Notes: generated from the sequence alone by a model not told the origin. A DNA stretch of 35,731 bases from Deltaproteobacteria bacterium (GCA_018645005.1 JABGPJ010000118.1:2591-38321), one strand, 5' to 3'; numbered from the stretch's first letter, positions 8,312 to 16,465 are shown. Numbers and translations are program-made.

Positions 8312-10554
8312 AAGAAAAACCACTAGTCCAGGGGAGACGGGATTTCATAAAGATCGGCACCCTGGCGGGAACCGGTTTGTTGGTTGGTGTTCATCTGCCC
8401 AATTGCAGCAGACATGTCGAAGCGTCCCATGTCAGTTCAGAAAACGGCGTCAATATGCTGGCGCCCAACGCCTGGATCAGGATCAGGTCCGATGATACGG
8501 TTACTGTCATGGTCAATCATTCCGAGTTGGGTCAGGGCATTACCACGGCACTGCCGATGATAGTTGCAGAAGAACTGGAAGCCGACTGGTCTAAGATAAA
8601 AGTGGAAATCGCTCCGGTCGAAGAAGTCTACAAGAATCCCGCCTTCAATACGCAAATGACAGCCTCGAGCACCAGCGTATACACCTCGTGGGACATATTA
8701 AGAAAAGCAGGGGCCATGGCCCGTGAAACCTTGATCAGTGCCGCTGCCCGAGCCTGGAAAGTTCCACCATCCGAGTGTTATGCTCAAAATGGGGCCGTTA
8801 TTCATAAACCCAGTCAACGCAGCTTTCGCTTTGGTGAATTGGTGGATAAAACAGCCGGCATACCGGTTCCCGAAGATGTTTATCTTAAAAAACCTGAGGA
8901 GTTTAAAATCATCGGCAAACGCATACCGCGTTTGGATACAAAGATAAAAACAGATGGCAGCGCCAAGTTTGGAATAGATATCAAACTGCCTGAAATGCTG
9001 GTGGCTGTCGTGGTTCATCCGCCGGTTTTTGGAGGAAAAGTCAAGAGTGTTGACTCGCAGAACACCAGGAAAATGAAAGGAATCCGTGATGTTGTGGCCA
9101 TTGATGCCGGAATTGCTGTTGTTGCAGATACCTTCTGGCAGGCCAGGCTCGCTAGCGACGCGTTGCAGATTGAATGGGAGGAAAACGAAAATAGTAAACT
9201 CAACAGCGATGCTCTGTTTGAACGCTGGGATGAAATGGCGAAATCAGAAGGTAAAACTCAATATGAAATTGGGGATGTGGACGATTTCTTTGGAACAGAT
9301 GGAAAGACACACCAAGCAATGTACCGCATACCATACCAGGGCCATGCCACTCCCGAACCCATGAACTGTACTGCACACGTACGCGACAAGGATTGTGAAA
9401 TCTGGGCTCCTACTCAACACCAGGATGCCGCTCAAGAGGTAGCTGCCCGCATTACAGGATTTGATTATGAAGCGATAAAAGTTCATACGACTTTTGTCGG
9501 CGGTGGTTTTGGACGTCGAATTTCTGTTGAATACGTCGTGGAAGCCGTTCAAATATCTAAAATCCTAAAGAAACCGATAAAAGTCATTTGGACACGGGAA
9601 GAAGATACCCGTAACGACCGCATTCGACCAGCCACCTGCAACTTCATGGAAGCCGCCATTGATAGCAATGGCCTGCCTGTTGCCTGGCGGCATCGTATTG
9701 TCGGAGCCGATGTTTTCGGGCAAATGCTACCCAAACTCATACCATCAATAATGCCTTACTGGGTTCCGCGTTTTCTGAGAAATGGTTTGTCCGGCATCGG
9801 GGAAAGCCTGTTACCCAGAGTTGTCCCCGGTAAAAAAGCCATAAAGGGAGCGGCTCCGCTGCAATATAACATCGCAAACGTCAGGGCCGAATTTATTAAT
9901 GATGATCCGGGCATCCCTATCGGGTATTGGCGGTCTGTGTCTGCTTTTTCCAATGCCTTTGCCGTTGAATGTTTTCTGGATGAGTTGGCTGCTGAATCGG
10001 GAGAAGACCCGTTCGATTATCGCGATCGCCTACTGACAAACTCTCCCCGTATGCGAGAGGTGATGAAACTGGCTGCAGACAAAGCCGGATGGAAGGAGAA
10101 ACCGCCGGCAGGCGTACACAGAGGGTTGGCAATTCATCGTTTTCATGATACCGACCTTTGCTTCGTAGCTGAAGTTTCCATTCATTCGCGTCATGAGATT
10201 CGGGTACATAGGGTCGTATGTGCAGTTAATTGCGGAATCGTAATCAACCCGAAAACAATAGAATCGCAAATGGAAAGTGCGGTTGCCTTCGGCCTGACCT
10301 CAACCTTGAAAAGCGCGATCACCATTCGCGATGGAAAAATCGAACAAAGCAATTTTGACGATTACCCCATTCTAAGAATTGATGAGATGCCGAAAGTTGA
10401 AGTGTATACGGTACAAGATACGCGATCACCGACGAGTATTGGTGAAGCAGGTGTTCCAGTTATCGCACCGGCTGTGGCCAATGCCGTTTTTGCAGCGACT
10501 GGCATAAGGGTACGCAAGCTGCCGATATTACCGGATGATATAAAAAACACATAG
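8308..10554 (+). CDS. Isoquinoline 1-oxidoreductase-type molybdopterin subunit (beta), Tat-exported
   Basis: 748 residues. It begins with a twin-arginine signal (QGRRDFIKIGTLAGTGLLVG), so the enzyme should act in the periplasm. The rest is the molybdopterin-binding large subunit of the IorB/aldehyde dehydrogenase group. Seen motifs include VMVNHSELGQGITTALPMI, TTFVGGGFGRRISVEYV, GYWRSVSAFSNAFAVECFLDE and, near the C-terminus, GEAGVPVIAPAVANAVFAATG with the expected catalytic glutamate. It hydroxylates an aldehyde or N-heterocycle; the exact substrate cannot be told. The start overlaps the alpha gene. A foldback element follows directly: the stop TAG (10552-10554) is formed by its left junction. 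Without the element the same frame would end in TAA at the same place. Confidence 0.9.
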   Translation: MKEKPLVQGRRDFIKIGTLAGTGLLVGVHLPNCSRHVEASHVSSENGVNMLAPNAWIRIRSDDTVTVMVNHSELGQGITTALPMIVAEELEADWSKIKVEIAPVEEVYKNPAFNTQMTASSTSVYTSWDILRKAGAMARETLISAAARAWKVPPSECYAQNGAVIHKPSQRSFRFGELVDKTAGIPVPEDVYLKKPEEFKIIGKRIPRLDTKIKTDGSAKFGIDIKLPEMLVAVVVHPPVFGGKVKSVDSQNTRKMKGIRDVVAIDAGIAVVADTFWQARLASDALQIEWEENENSKLNSDALFERWDEMAKSEGKTQYEIGDVDDFFGTDGKTHQAMYRIPYQGHATPEPMNCTAHVRDKDCEIWAPTQHQDAAQEVAARITGFDYEAIKVHTTFVGGGFGRRISVEYVVEAVQISKILKKPIKVIWTREEDTRNDRIRPATCNFMEAAIDSNGLPVAWRHRIVGADVFGQMLPKLIPSIMPYWVPRFLRNGLSGIGESLLPRVVPGKKAIKGAAPLQYNIANVRAEFINDDPGIPIGYWRSVSAFSNAFAVECFLDELAAESGEDPFDYRDRLLTNSPRMREVMKLAADKAGWKEKPPAGVHRGLAIHRFHDTDLCFVAEVSIHSRHEIRVHRVVCAVNCGIVINPKTIESQMESAVAFGLTSTLKSAITIRDGKIEQSNFDDYPILRIDEMPKVEVYTVQDTRSPTSIGEAGVPVIAPAVANAVFAATGIRVRKLPILPDDIKNT

Positions 10555-10652
10555 GGATCGTACAAAAATAACTTGGCATAATCTGTCCGCAAAAGTCCCG
10601 TAAAGATTGGACATTTTACAGACAAAATGCCAAGTAATTTTTGAGCCAACAC
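10554..10652 (+). repeat. Foldback element, simple 99-bp type
   Basis: Exactly 99 bp, GGGATCGTACAAAAATAAC to TTTTTGAGCCAACAC, flanked by ATA at 10551-10553 and 10653-10655. The right end is slightly degenerate (CAACAC for CGACCC), but the duplication is intact. Its first base completes the stop codon of the hydroxylase large subunit. Confidence 0.88.
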
Positions 10653-10672
10653 ATAACCAACAGGGAGACAGC

Positions 10673-10741
10673 ATGAAAAAATTTCTTGCTGTGTTTCCCA
10701 TGGGGGAATTTTGGGCGTATCCTGTGCGAAACTGCATTTGA
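10673..10741 (+). CDS. Possible 22-residue ORF after the hydroxylase genes
   Basis: ATG at 10673 with a good ribosome binding site (GGGAGA, 10663-10668) and 22 codons (MKKFLAVFPMGEFWAYPVRN...) to TGA at 10741. Its good Shine-Dalgarno sequence suggests a once longer third gene of the hydroxylase operon that has been lost. No family recognised. It could equally be chance. Confidence 0.25.
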   Translation: MKKFLAVFPMGEFWAYPVRNCI

Positions 10742-10794
10742 GGTGTTATGGGGCCGGGTAAGCAACGTGGTAGAGCTTAGATTCAGTTGATTTT

Positions 10795-12534
10795 TTATTC
10801 AAAAAATAGTTCTTCAAAACTGTTAATACAATATATTGTTAATGATTCTGTTTTTCCTCTGACATCAATCTGAGTTTTTTCAAAATTGTCCTGATTTAAC
10901 GAAGCCTGCTCCGCGACGGCTGAGGAAACTATCAGCTTACACTTGTATTTCTTTGTCAAATCTTCCAGCCTGGAAGCTGTATTTACCGGATCACCTATAG
11001 CAGTCAGATGTCGATTGGTTTTATATCCCATGTCTCCGACGACTACATGACCGCAATGAATTCCAATTCCGATGGTGATAGGATTCTCCAGTTCAGTTTT
11101 TAACTGCTCATTTAACACCTTCAGCTTTTCATCCATCATTTTAGCAGTCTTGATAGCAGATTGGCAGCCCTGTTTAATATTCTGGTTTAAACCAAAAAGG
11201 GCCATAATGCCATCTCCTGCAAATTTATTGATGTATCCGTCATTCTGGTATATTGCATCTCCCATCGATTGAATATATTTATTTAAAATAAATACAACAT
11301 CATAAGGAGTCTTTTTTTCAGCCAGACTGGTAAATTTACGAATGTCAGAAAACAGAATCGCAATTTCTTTATCAGAACCCGGCGATGCCATTTTATTGAA
11401 AAATATTTCATCAATAGTGATATCTGGCGGTAATATCGGGTGGATCAAACAGTCACTGGTCGGTTTTGTCTGGCAGGCCAGTCTGACGTTTGGTTCTGCA
11501 TCAATGTTTTTTAAAACTCTTTTTTCTTCCATAGAGGGGAGCGGTAATTGATCGTATCCATCTATTATCAATGAACGACATGTTGTGCATCTCCCTCTAC
11601 CGCCACAAATATGCGCATGTGGAATATTGGACATCAAACTTGTTTCAAGCAGTGACGTCCCTTTGGGAATAGGTACTTTTTTTCCATCCAAGTAGGATAT
11701 TTTGATGGTTTTTTTCCTCCTGAAAACGCTAAAAGCAACTCCTCTCGTCAATAGTAAAAACAATAAGACAGGGAAATAAAAATGAGTAATCGGGTCTGAA
11801 ATTCTTACAACCTGAGCGCTGTAATTGATTTTATCTGGGTTAGATACGTCTTCTATGTATTGAACCCAACTTGAATCTGTTTTCTTTTTCTGATTTACTT
11901 TATCTCCAACTTTCTGGATTCCCCAGACTGCAACAATCGGCAAAACCAGCGCAATTGTGAAAAGACCATATTTAATTTTATAAAACCACTTTTTGGTGTT
12001 TAAATAAATATACAGCCCAATGATCCCATGTAACCAGGCAAAGACTGCCATAACAATGAGATAAGGGAAAAAATAAGGATAGTTTTGGAAAAGAAAAAAT
12101 GAATAACTGTCCTTAATGCCATACAAATGGTGCACCCCTCTTGTGGCAACTATATGACCGATCAGAAAATAAGGGATGCAAAAACCAAGGATCAACCTCA
12201 GCCACTCTTTGTAGGGAATCCCTCTATAGGTCTTTTTTTTGAATAAGAACCAAAATGTAGTGATCAGATGGGTTGCTAAGATGATTCCCCCTGCCCAATA
12301 AAACGGCTGACTTCTCCAAAAGCCTAAAAATATCGTCTGTCCTTTTTCTATTGTGTGTAGTCCAAAAATTCCAAGTGAGTGGTTTAACAGGTGCGTCGTC
12401 ACAAAAAAAACCAGCCCCAACCCACTGATCAACTTAAGTTTAATTATAAAATCAAGAAAAAACGGATTTTGTGGTTTTCTATTTTTGGTCATGGTTTTTA
12501 ATATGCTGACAAGTGTCTGTTTTAGCAGTCCCAT
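10795..12534 (-). CDS. Membrane / [2Fe-2S] ferredoxin / class III nucleotide cyclase fusion
   Basis: 579 residues from the chosen start. An N-terminal membrane part (about 15-285) has six or more hydrophobic segments and several histidines (THLLNHSLG, ATHLITTFW, IGHIVATRGVHHLYG), resembling a cytochrome b-type anchor. Next comes a plant-type ferredoxin domain with CGGRGRCTTC (about 308-317) and a later RLACQTKP. The C-terminal domain (about 390-570) is a class III adenylate/guanylate cyclase: FSDIRKFTSL and FAGDGIMALFG carry the metal-binding aspartates, followed by GIHCGHVVVGDMG and GDPVNTASRLE. It probably makes cyclic AMP in response to the redox state of the membrane or quinone pool (inference). 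ATG 12534 has AAAGG eight bases upstream. A longer frame to 12624 would run into a long inverted repeat and is rejected. Confidence 0.85.
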   Translation of the reverse strand: MGLLKQTLVSILKTMTKNRKPQNPFFLDFIIKLKLISGLGLVFFVTTHLLNHSLGIFGLHTIEKGQTIFLGFWRSQPFYWAGGIILATHLITTFWFLFKKKTYRGIPYKEWLRLILGFCIPYFLIGHIVATRGVHHLYGIKDSYSFFLFQNYPYFFPYLIVMAVFAWLHGIIGLYIYLNTKKWFYKIKYGLFTIALVLPIVAVWGIQKVGDKVNQKKKTDSSWVQYIEDVSNPDKINYSAQVVRISDPITHFYFPVLLFLLLTRGVAFSVFRRKKTIKISYLDGKKVPIPKGTSLLETSLMSNIPHAHICGGRGRCTTCRSLIIDGYDQLPLPSMEEKRVLKNIDAEPNVRLACQTKPTSDCLIHPILPPDITIDEIFFNKMASPGSDKEIAILFSDIRKFTSLAEKKTPYDVVFILNKYIQSMGDAIYQNDGYINKFAGDGIMALFGLNQNIKQGCQSAIKTAKMMDEKLKVLNEQLKTELENPITIGIGIHCGHVVVGDMGYKTNRHLTAIGDPVNTASRLEDLTKKYKCKLIVSSAVAEQASLNQDNFEKTQIDVRGKTESLTIYCINSFEELFFE

Positions 12535-12556
12535 GATTCGAACCTTTAATGGTATG

Positions 12557-12685
12557 TATATCAGCAATGTCCGGTTAGGTTTTTGCAAAACAGAATCTGA
12601 ATGATGAAACCAGTCTCTGCGCATAAGCTCGATCCAGGTTTCATCATTCAGCTTTCTGCAAAAACCTAACCGGGCCTTGCTATAT
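12557..12685. repeat. Long inverted repeat upstream of the cyclase gene
   Basis: The left arm (about 12557-12612) and right arm (about 12636-12685) are imperfect reverse complements around a 23-bp loop. Shared blocks are CCGGTTAGGTTTTTGCA and GAATGATGAAACC. It lies immediately upstream of the cyclase start on the minus strand, so the leader could fold into a large hairpin. The left arm sequence recurs alone at 4168-4199, showing that this is a repeat family and not a local accident. Confidence 0.75.
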
Positions 12686-12937
12686 GTATTTAGACTAACG
12701 ATAAATCAAATGAAAGGCAATATTTTGAATGAGATTGATGTAAATTGATTTCATATTTCAAAGCAACATGTGGTGATCCAGTCGCGTCAAGAGAGTGAAA
12801 TAGCAGATTGAGTAAGCAGGAAAAAGTGCAGGGGTTCCAGTTTGCCATAACTCATATAAGTTGTTGAATAATAACAAGTTAAATTTCAATCTGCTGATGG
12901 CATGAGTCTTTCATCAGTTATCAGTAGATTGTACCGC
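12686..12937. other. Gene-free stretch between inverted repeat and nested element
   Basis: A-T-rich spacer upstream of both the cyclase gene (minus) and cysE (plus). No ORF, RNA gene or clear promoter was seen. The cysE promoter must lie here or within the element that follows. Confidence 0.35.
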
Positions 12938-12940
12938 TTA

Positions 12941-13122
12941 GGGTCGTACAAAAATAACTTGGCATAATCTGTCCGCATAGGGATCGTTAAAAGGCTAGTT
13001 CACATTCTGTTTGTAAAAGTCCTAAAAACTGGACATTTTACAAACAGAATGTGAACTAGCCTTTTTAGCCGACCCTTGGAACATTTTGCGAACAGAATGT
13101 GACGTAATTTGTGAGCCAAGCC
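12941..13122 (+). repeat. Foldback element with a nested second element (outer unit)
   Basis: Outer unit of 182 bp, flanked by TTA at 12938-12940 and 13123-13125. The left part GGGTCGTACAAAAATAACTT...GTCCGC is of the simple type. After the nested insert the right part GGAACATTTTGCGAACAGAATGTGAC...GAGCCAAGCC is of the other type, so the outer arms are hybrid. Its right end is only nine bases from the first possible cysE start codon. Confidence 0.82.
12980..13075 (+). repeat. Nested inner foldback element
   Basis: 96 bp, GGGATCGTTAAAAGGCTAG to CTAGCCTTTTTAGCCGACCC, sitting in the loop of the outer element with junctions ATA on the left and TTG on the right. The two arms are perfect reverse complements for more than 30 bp. 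The same insert with the same junctions occurs at 14200-14296 and 35575-35671. Confidence 0.85.
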
Positions 13123-13142
13123 TTAGTTGAGGAATGAAATCG

Positions 13143-14114
13143 ATGAGGGAATTCAATTCAGGTAATATGTTAAAACTTAAGGAACGAAAAAGAGAGTGCA
13201 GAACCGATCTGGATTCTGCAATGGTGCACCGGCGGGAACTGTCAAAAGTTGCAGAGGAAATTATCCAGAACTGTGATGACAGTGATTGCTTTGTACATGC
13301 CGATTTTGAACCCATTCCTTCAGTCGAATCTGTTATTGAGATCATCAATCGTCTCAAGGAACTTGTTTTTCCAGGTTATTTCAGCAGTGGGAGACTGAAT
13401 CCCGTCAATCTGAAGTATATCATGGGACAGTCCGTTTCGGTGGTATTTGACATGTTATCCGAGCAGATTTCCAATAGTATTCGCCATGACTGTATTCGTT
13501 ATGATCAGCCTTGTCATGATTGTCAGGAGAAAGGACAGCAGGCAACCATTGAATTGCTGCGTTCCATACCATCGATTCGCAGAAGCCTGTCTAAAGATGT
13601 ACGTGCCACCTTTGATGGCGATCCTGCCGCTCGAAGTTATGATGAGATTATATTCAGCTACCCCGGAATTCAGGCGATTACCGTTTATCGAATAGCTCAT
13701 CGGTTGTTTGAACTGGACATCCCCATTCTGCCTCGGACGATGTCAGAGCATGCTCATAGTGTTACCGGCATCGATATTCATCCGGGAGCTAAAATTGGGG
13801 AACGTTTTGTCATCGATCATGGCACAGGTATCGTGATTGGCGAAACGGCTGTGATTGGCAACAATGTCCGTATCTATCAGGGCGTTACCCTTGGGGCCCA
13901 CTCCCTTCCACATAATGCAGGCAACAGGTTGAAAGGCATTCGGCGTCATCCAACCATTAAAGATGATGTTATTATCTATTCGGGAGCGACGATCCTGGGC
14001 GGCAAAACCGTTATTGGAGAAAGATCGGTAGTGGGGGGCAACGTCTGGTTGACCGATTCGATTCCGGCAGATACGAAAGTGATTATGAAAACGCCGGAGC
14101 TGATTTACAATTAA
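13143..14114 (+). CDS. cysE: Serine O-acetyltransferase (EpsC/CysE type)
   Basis: Transfers acetyl from acetyl-CoA to serine, giving O-acetylserine for cysteine synthesis. 323 residues from ATG 13143, or 326 from 13134. I prefer 13143 because GAGGA (13129-13133) is nine bases away, whereas it touches 13134. The N-terminal half is helical; the C-terminal half is a left-handed beta-helix with hexapeptide repeats and the signatures HSVTGIDIHPGAKIGERFVI, DHGTGIVIGETAVIG and GVTLGAHSL. It ends IMKTPELIYN. The gene is tightly bracketed by two nested foldback elements in opposite orientation, and its stop TAA is the 3-bp repeat of the downstream one. With nifS and nifU after it, the theme is cysteine supply and iron-sulfur assembly. 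Confidence 0.92.
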   Translation: MREFNSGNMLKLKERKRECRTDLDSAMVHRRELSKVAEEIIQNCDDSDCFVHADFEPIPSVESVIEIINRLKELVFPGYFSSGRLNPVNLKYIMGQSVSVVFDMLSEQISNSIRHDCIRYDQPCHDCQEKGQQATIELLRSIPSIRRSLSKDVRATFDGDPAARSYDEIIFSYPGIQAITVYRIAHRLFELDIPILPRTMSEHAHSVTGIDIHPGAKIGERFVIDHGTGIVIGETAVIGNNVRIYQGVTLGAHSLPHNAGNRLKGIRRHPTIKDDVIIYSGATILGGKTVIGERSVVGGNVWLTDSIPADTKVIMKTPELIYN

Positions 14115-14336
14115 GGGTCGGATCACAAATTACTCGAGTGTTTCTCATTGGTGTTAAAGAAACACGTTGCTGTGGCATTTTGTCTGCAAAATGTTCCAAG
14201 GGTCGGCTAAAAGGCTAGTTCACATTCTGTTTGTAAAATGTCCAGTTTTTAGGACTTTTACAAACAGATTAAGTGAATTTGCCTTTTAACGATCCTTATG
14301 CGGACAGATTAGGCCAAGTTATTTATGAACGATCCC
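14115..14336 (-). repeat. Foldback element with nested insert and extra hairpin (outer unit, inverted)
   Basis: 222 bp in the opposite orientation to the copy upstream of cysE, flanked by TAA at 14112-14114 and 14337-14339. It contains the GTGTTTCT/AGAAACAC hairpin (about 14139-14168) and, in the other hairpin, the nested element. Its left TAA is the cysE stop codon. Confidence 0.85.
14200..14296 (-). repeat. Nested inner foldback element (inverted copy)
   Basis: About 97 bp between CAA on the left and TAT on the right. These equal the TTG and ATA junctions of the other two nested copies read on the other strand. Arms are GGCTAAAAGGCTAGTTCAC and GTGAATTTGCCTTTTAACG; the second has drifted from perfect pairing. 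Confidence 0.82.
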
Positions 14337-14339
14337 TAA

Positions 14340-14657
14340 GGTTTACAAAAAAAATGTTGTTGGAATTTTTTTAACAAAAAATATTGAATGTTGATCAAGA
14401 AATAATAAATTTTAGCCTATTATAACCCAGTGCTTTGCTGATATATTGATGATTGAACGTGATCGGTATTTCAAGAGGGGCAGTTATTTCTGCTCGGGTT
14501 TTTGGCGCATTAACAACTGGGAATTCACGTTTATCGAGACTTATGGCTCCTGCTCCCTTTTGGCATAGTTTTTTCAATCAAAGCAATAATAATGAACGTT
14601 AATGATAAAACATTCTTCTTAATCAAACAGTAACCAAGTAAAAATAAAAGGAAGAAG
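14340..14657. other. A-T-rich region upstream of nifS
   Basis: About 318 bp with poly-A/T tracts near 14347-14390. The nifS ribosome binding site AAGGAAG (about 14649-14655) is clear. No convincing promoter or Rrf2/IscR-type operator could be assigned by eye, and no ORF with coding character was found. Confidence 0.4.
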
Positions 14658-15845
14658 ATGCAACCTAGAAATGTATATCTGGATAATAACGCGACCACGC
14701 CGCTGCATCCGGAAGTGAAGAACACCCTGATTGAAGCGATGGAGAATTATGGCAATCCATCCAGTCTTCATCAGTTTGGTAGATATTCAAGGAATAAAGT
14801 GGAAGGCGCCCGTGAACGGATATCCAGTTTTATTGGTGCAGACCCTGATGAGATTATTTTTGTTGGAAGTGGTTCAGAAGCGAACAATACCGTTTTGTCC
14901 TCGCTCACCTGCCAGCCTGTAGGTCATTGCGAGATCGGTTGCCAGAACACTTCCGTCCTCACAACCAATATCGAACATCCCTGCATCCTGGAATCCGCCA
15001 AATGTCTTCGTGATCGAGGCATGGCAGTGGGGTTTCTTGATGTAGATGGGGAAGGAAAGGTCGATCTGGAGCAGTACAAACAGATGATTAATCCCCAGAC
15101 AGGGCTGGTTTCTGTGATGATGGCCAATAATGAAACGGGGACGATTCAGGATATTAAACTTCTGTCCAAAATTGCCCATGAAAATGGAGTGCTGTTTCAT
15201 ACCGATAGCGTGCAGGCAGTTGGTAAGATTCCAGTCAACGTCAGGGAACTGGATGTAGATTTTCTTTCGCTGTCTGCTCACAAGATATATGGTCCCAAAG
15301 GCATCGGGGTCCTGTATATAAAAAAAGGCGTTTCTTTCTGCCCGTTGATCAGGGGCGGACACCAGGAAAAAGGGCGCCGGGCCGGGACTGAAAATACAAT
15401 TGGGATTATCGGCCTGGGCAAAGCGATCGAGATGCGCGAAATCGAAATGGCGTCAGAAGCAATACACCTGCTTGAACTCAAAAATCAACTAAAAGCGGGT
15501 CTCTCTGCTCGTATTCCTGATATCCTGTTTGTCGGGGATCAAGAAGATTGTCTGCCAGGCACATTGAATGTCTCTTTTTCCGGGGCAGAGGGTGAAGCGA
15601 TTCTACTTTATCTGGACCTGGAGGGCATCGCCGTATCAACCGGTTCTGCCTGTGCATCCGGTTCTCTGGATCCATCTCACGTGCTGCTGGCAATGGGGCT
15701 GGAAGCAGAGAATGCCCATGGCTCTATTCGCCTCAGTCTGGGAAGAGACACGACCAAAGAAGATATTGAATATGTTGTGGAGAAGTTAGAAAGTACGATT
15801 GGAAGAATTAGAGACATGTCAACAGTTTATCACAGGAGCAATTAA
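14658..15845 (+). CDS. nifS: Cysteine desulfurase
   Basis: PLP enzyme that removes sulfur from cysteine as a persulfide for iron-sulfur cluster assembly. 395 residues, full length. Seen: YLDNNATTPLHPEV at the N-terminus, GNPSSLH, GSEANNT, the PLP aspartate region HTDSVQAVGKIPV, Schiff-base lysine in SLSAHKIYGPKGIG, GTENTIGIIG and the catalytic-cysteine loop STGSACASGSLDPSHVL. The long loop and overall pattern fit the NifS/IscS class I enzymes. AAGGAAG precedes ATG 14658. Its stop overlaps the start of the scaffold gene by one base (TAATG), implying coupled translation. It follows cysE, whose pathway makes its substrate. Confidence 0.95.
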   Translation: MQPRNVYLDNNATTPLHPEVKNTLIEAMENYGNPSSLHQFGRYSRNKVEGARERISSFIGADPDEIIFVGSGSEANNTVLSSLTCQPVGHCEIGCQNTSVLTTNIEHPCILESAKCLRDRGMAVGFLDVDGEGKVDLEQYKQMINPQTGLVSVMMANNETGTIQDIKLLSKIAHENGVLFHTDSVQAVGKIPVNVRELDVDFLSLSAHKIYGPKGIGVLYIKKGVSFCPLIRGGHQEKGRRAGTENTIGIIGLGKAIEMREIEMASEAIHLLELKNQLKAGLSARIPDILFVGDQEDCLPGTLNVSFSGAEGEAILLYLDLEGIAVSTGSACASGSLDPSHVLLAMGLEAENAHGSIRLSLGRDTTKEDIEYVVEKLESTIGRIRDMSTVYHRSN

Positions 15846-16465
15846 TGGCTGATCAAGGTGGTTGGGTTTATTCGGAAAAAGTCAAGGACCATTTTATGAA
15901 TCCTCGCAATATTTTAAGAGATGAAAAGGAATTCAAGTATGACGGTAAAGGAATGACCGGTAACGTCAAATGCGGGGATGAAATGATCATGTTTATTTCG
16001 GTAGACAAGGCAGAAAGCAAGATCATTGAGTGCAAATGGCAGACATATGGCTGTGCCAGTGCGATTGCCAGTACTTCGATCCTTTCAGAAATGGTAAAAG
16101 GCATGGATCTGGATGAGGCCTATAAATTGACACCCAAAGACATTACCAAAGAGTTGGGTGGTCTGCCCGATAATAAGATTCATTGTTCGGTGCTGGGTGA
16201 TAAAGCGTTACGGATGGCCATCGATAGCTACTATACACAAAACAATATGGCGGATAAAGTCGAAACCAAAGAGGCCTTGGTTATCTGTGAGTGTATGGGA
16301 GTCACGGATCATGAGATTGAAGAAGCGGTCCTGGAAGGGGCACGTTCGTTTTATGAGCTGCAGGAGATTACAAAGATCAGTACCGGATGTGGAGAGTGCA
16401 GGCAGGACGCGTCTCTGCTAATGCGTGAATTTATTAGCAAACATTTTGAAGAGTGTGGCGTCTGA
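15845..16465 (+). CDS. nifU: NifU-like iron-sulfur scaffold (IscU domain plus BFD-like domain)
   Basis: 206 residues. The N-terminal IscU-type scaffold has its three cysteines in VKCGDEM, TYGCASAIAS and IHCSVLGDKA. The C-terminal BFD-like [2Fe-2S] domain has VICECMGVTDHEIEEAV and STGCGECRQD. Classical NifU is near 300 residues and ends in a thioredoxin-fold Nfu domain; that third domain is absent, and the frame ends cleanly at TGA. It builds transient [2Fe-2S]/[4Fe-4S] clusters with sulfur from the adjacent NifS. Many Fe-S proteins in the window (Hmc, hydroxylase, cyclase) could be clients. Confidence 0.9.
   Translation: MADQGGWVYSEKVKDHFMNPRNILRDEKEFKYDGKGMTGNVKCGDEMIMFISVDKAESKIIECKWQTYGCASAIASTSILSEMVKGMDLDEAYKLTPKDITKELGGLPDNKIHCSVLGDKALRMAIDSYYTQNNMADKVETKEALVICECMGVTDHEIEEAVLEGARSFYELQEITKISTGCGECRQDASLLMREFISKHFEECGV

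Noticed and set aside
12528-12548. GGTTCGAATC, resembling a tRNA T-arm
   Set aside because: The flanking bases cannot form the T stem and no acceptor, D or anticodon arms are present; it is the cyclase start region.
12535-12624. 30-residue N-terminal extension of the cyclase gene
   Set aside because: It is encoded partly by the inverted repeat, and a better start with AAAGG lies at 12534.
13022-13357. Minus-strand 111-codon frame over the cysE 5' region
   Set aside because: It runs through a nested element and antisense to cysE, with no motif.
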